Assembly (NCBI GenBank): GCA_029264635.1
Contig: JARIAA010000068.1
Coordinates: 1 to 6,534, forward strand
Length of the DNA stretch: 6,534 nucleotides
Source: Psychrobacter sp.
GTDB taxonomy: Bacteria > Pseudomonadota > Gammaproteobacteria > Pseudomonadales > Moraxellaceae
Direction of reading: 5' to 3'
Shown here in pieces: positions 4,720-6,534 of this stretch (position 1 is its first letter; every line of letters begins with the position of its first letter). The translations under genes were made by a program, and so were the position numbers. The notes under the pieces were generated by a model that was given only the letters and a program-made list of their open reading frames with translations, made no database searches and had not been told where the DNA came from.

Positions 4720-6534
4720 TTAACGGTGACGAATCTCAAAACTCTGATGAATCGGTTTTTTAACATTAAAATCAAAACCAATGGTTTTTGGTGTGATATC
4801 GATAATATCGTAGCGCTCGGTTAACTGCTCATCAAGCTCAAAGCGAGTAAAGTTATTTGAAAAATATAACACGCCATCAGAGGTTAAGCGGTTCATCGCA
4901 CGATTAATCAGGGCAGCATGATCACGCTGCACATCAAACGTACCTTGAAACTTTTTGGAGTTCGAAAAGGTTGGTGGATCAATAAAGATAATATCAAATT
5001 GCTCGGTATTATCTTTGATCCACTCAAAAATGTCAGCGGCGACAAATTGATAGTGACTGCGACTGACGTCTAGACCGTTTAGCACAAAGTTCTGTTTGCC
5101 CCAATCAAGATAGTTTTGTGACAAATCAACGCTGGTCACTTTTTTTGCACCAGCGAGTGCGGCATGGACACTTGCCGTACAAGTATAAGCAAATAAGTTT
5201 AATACCGACTTGCCACGACTATTATCTTTAATACGCCTACGCATATTACGGTGATCAATAAATAGTCCTGTGTCGAGGTAGTCGGTAAAGTTGACATAAA
5301 AATACGCCCCATCTTCACGGGCGACATAAAATTTGCCACGTTTTTCGGTATTGCCTTGCTTGGTATATTGATCATTACCAGATTGACGGGCACGCGTTTT
5401 GATAAATATCTGCTCGCGGTTAATACCGAACACCTCACGAATACCCATTAGTGCCAAATTAAAACGCTTTTTTGCTGTTTCAGGTGGAATGGTTTTTGGT
5501 GGCGCATACTCTTGTACATGTACATAATCGCCGTACAAATCGATGGCTACTTTAAAATCAGGCAAGTCAGCGTCGTATACGCTAATATTACTGACATTGT
5601 CTTTGTTAGCTAGTCTTTTTAGTTTAGTCAGGTTTTTTTGTAAGCGATTAATAAAGTCTTGGCCATCTGCCACTTCAATCTCACGCTTCTCAAAACGGCT
5701 GACTAAGTTGCCCAGTTGTCCAGCAATTAAGCGACCATAACGAAAATAAACGGTGATAGCACCATTATGACAACGTAATGTCTTAGGGTCTTTTATCGGT
5801 AAAATATCAACTTGCTCGACATTGGCGGCAACAATTCCTAACATGGGATCAATGCCGCTACCAGCAAAACTGTCTTGAATAATCAGTCCCAATGCCTGAT
5901 AAAGGGGCTTAATCATCTCTTCATCACCCAAACGCTCGCCATATGGCGGATTGGTAATAATAAGTGGATTACTCAATCTGCCATCGTCAACCATCGGACG
6001 TAAGGCACTATTAAGCTGATTGAGAGCGCGTGTTTCAATGTCCAATAGTGGCAATAAATCTTGTAAACCTGCCGCAATTACATTCTTTTCTGTGGCTAAA
6101 ATGGCACCGCTATCAGCATCAAATCCAAGAATTAGCGGTAGGGTATCTGGCTGCTCGCAGGCAATCGCTAAGCCTTCACGAAAACGCGTTTGCGCATCCT
6201 CAATCATTTGTTGCCATAACGCCTCATTATGATGCTGCCATGAATAAAAGCCGAACTGATGAGCGGCTTTATCGATACCAACAGCATAGTCGCAATGCAT
6301 GAGCAGCGCTTCAATAATAAAAGTTCCTGAGCCGCACATAGGGTCGATAAGAGCGTTATAGTAAGGCGCATTGCCCGCCTCATTTTTCTTATGCCAGCCT
6401 GCGCTGTAAAGTAAAGCTGCCGCCAAGTTTTCTTTTAATGGTGCCTCTGTCATTGCCACGCGGTACCCACGGCGGTGCAAACTGGTCCCTGATAAATCTA
6501 AATACAGCTCAGCTTGCTTGTCATTGACCGTTGC
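4720..6534 (-). CDS. rlmL: Bifunctional 23S rRNA methyltransferase RlmKL (5' end beyond window)
   Basis: The frame is open from the right edge to TAA at 4720-4722, giving 604 residues; E. coli RlmKL has about 700, so most of the N-terminal THUMP RNA-binding region is missing. The visible part starts ATVNDKQAELYLDLSG and continues HRRGYRVAMTEAPLKENLAAA, matching the entry to the first methyltransferase domain. An ATG at 6478-6480 is internal to this conserved block and is not the start. Domain one (RlmL, N2-methylation of G2445) has DPMCGSGT (64-71) and the catalytic NPPYGERLG (195-203). Domain two (RlmK, N7-methylation of G2069) has the SAM motif LNLFAYTCTASVHA (445-458) and DPPTFSNSKK (519-528), followed by FDVQRDH. 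It acts on 23S rRNA during 50S assembly. The Cys in FAYTCTA stands where E. coli has Gly. Upstream control is outside the window; a strong terminator follows. Confidence 0.97.
   Translation of the reverse strand, partial: ATVNDKQAELYLDLSGTSLHRRGYRVAMTEAPLKENLAAALLYSAGWHKKNEAGNAPYYNALIDPMCGSGTFIIEALLMHCDYAVGIDKAAHQFGFYSWQHHNEALWQQMIEDAQTRFREGLAIACEQPDTLPLILGFDADSGAILATEKNVIAAGLQDLLPLLDIETRALNQLNSALRPMVDDGRLSNPLIITNPPYGERLGDEEMIKPLYQALGLIIQDSFAGSGIDPMLGIVAANVEQVDILPIKDPKTLRCHNGAITVYFRYGRLIAGQLGNLVSRFEKREIEVADGQDFINRLQKNLTKLKRLANKDNVSNISVYDADLPDFKVAIDLYGDYVHVQEYAPPKTIPPETAKKRFNLALMGIREVFGINREQIFIKTRARQSGNDQYTKQGNTEKRGKFYVAREDGAYFYVNFTDYLDTGLFIDHRNMRRRIKDNSRGKSVLNLFAYTCTASVHAALAGAKKVTSVDLSQNYLDWGKQNFVLNGLDVSRSHYQFVAADIFEWIKDNTEQFDIIFIDPPTFSNSKKFQGTFDVQRDHAALINRAMNRLTSDGVLYFSNNFTRFELDEQLTERYDIIDITPKTIGFDFNVKKPIHQSFEIRHR

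Noticed and set aside
5199..5438. Minus-strand reading frame of 79 codons inside rlmKL
   Set aside because: It is a shadow frame of the RlmK domain.
5543..6302. Plus-strand reading frames at 5543-5740, 6020-6232 and 6030-6302
   Set aside because: All are antisense to conserved RlmKL sequence, and two of them overlap each other in different frames.
6478..6480. ATG as the start of rlmKL
   Set aside because: The frame continues to the right edge with residues (LYLDLSG) that belong to the conserved RlmL sequence, so the real start is outside the window.

Overview
The window reads as chromosomal DNA of a gammaproteobacterium, most likely Moraxellaceae and plausibly Psychrobacter. This is inferred from gene content, moderate-to-low GC and protein similarity from memory; no search was run. 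There are five complete or nearly complete protein genes and one that runs off the right edge. There is no tRNA, rRNA, CRISPR array or insertion sequence.

Left to right: (1) the minus-strand 5' part of an AIM24/TIGR00266-family gene, whose 3' end is cut by the left edge. (2) A 238-bp spacer with a hairpin of unusual polarity. (3) A minus-strand TerD-family gene that looks slightly more like TerE. (4) A 302-bp divergent spacer with a sigma70-like promoter and a short leader matching a preQ1-I riboswitch. (5) Plus-strand yhhQ, the queuosine-precursor transporter, controlled by that leader. (6) A convergent terminator region with two perfect inverted repeats. (7) A minus-strand DUF475 (TerC-like) membrane protein gene. 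(8) A 325-bp spacer with three hairpins. (9) A second minus-strand TerD-family gene. (10) A strong terminator. (11) Minus-strand rlmKL, a bifunctional 23S rRNA methyltransferase, lacking its 5' end at the right edge.

Four of the genes (two TerD paralogues, the DUF475 protein and the AIM24 protein) belong to families seen in tellurium-resistance/stress (ter) neighbourhoods. They are all on the minus strand but look like separately transcribed units, because each gap is long and two contain clear terminators. yhhQ sits in the opposite orientation inside this group. With rlmKL, it gives the window two RNA-modification genes flanking or interrupting a ter-like stress set. The best-supported regulatory element is the preQ1-I-type leader. 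Its P1 stem, C15-equivalent base, A-rich tail and P2 pseudoknot can all be placed, and the P2 3' strand overlaps the yhhQ Shine-Dalgarno sequence, implying translational shut-off when preQ1 is plentiful.
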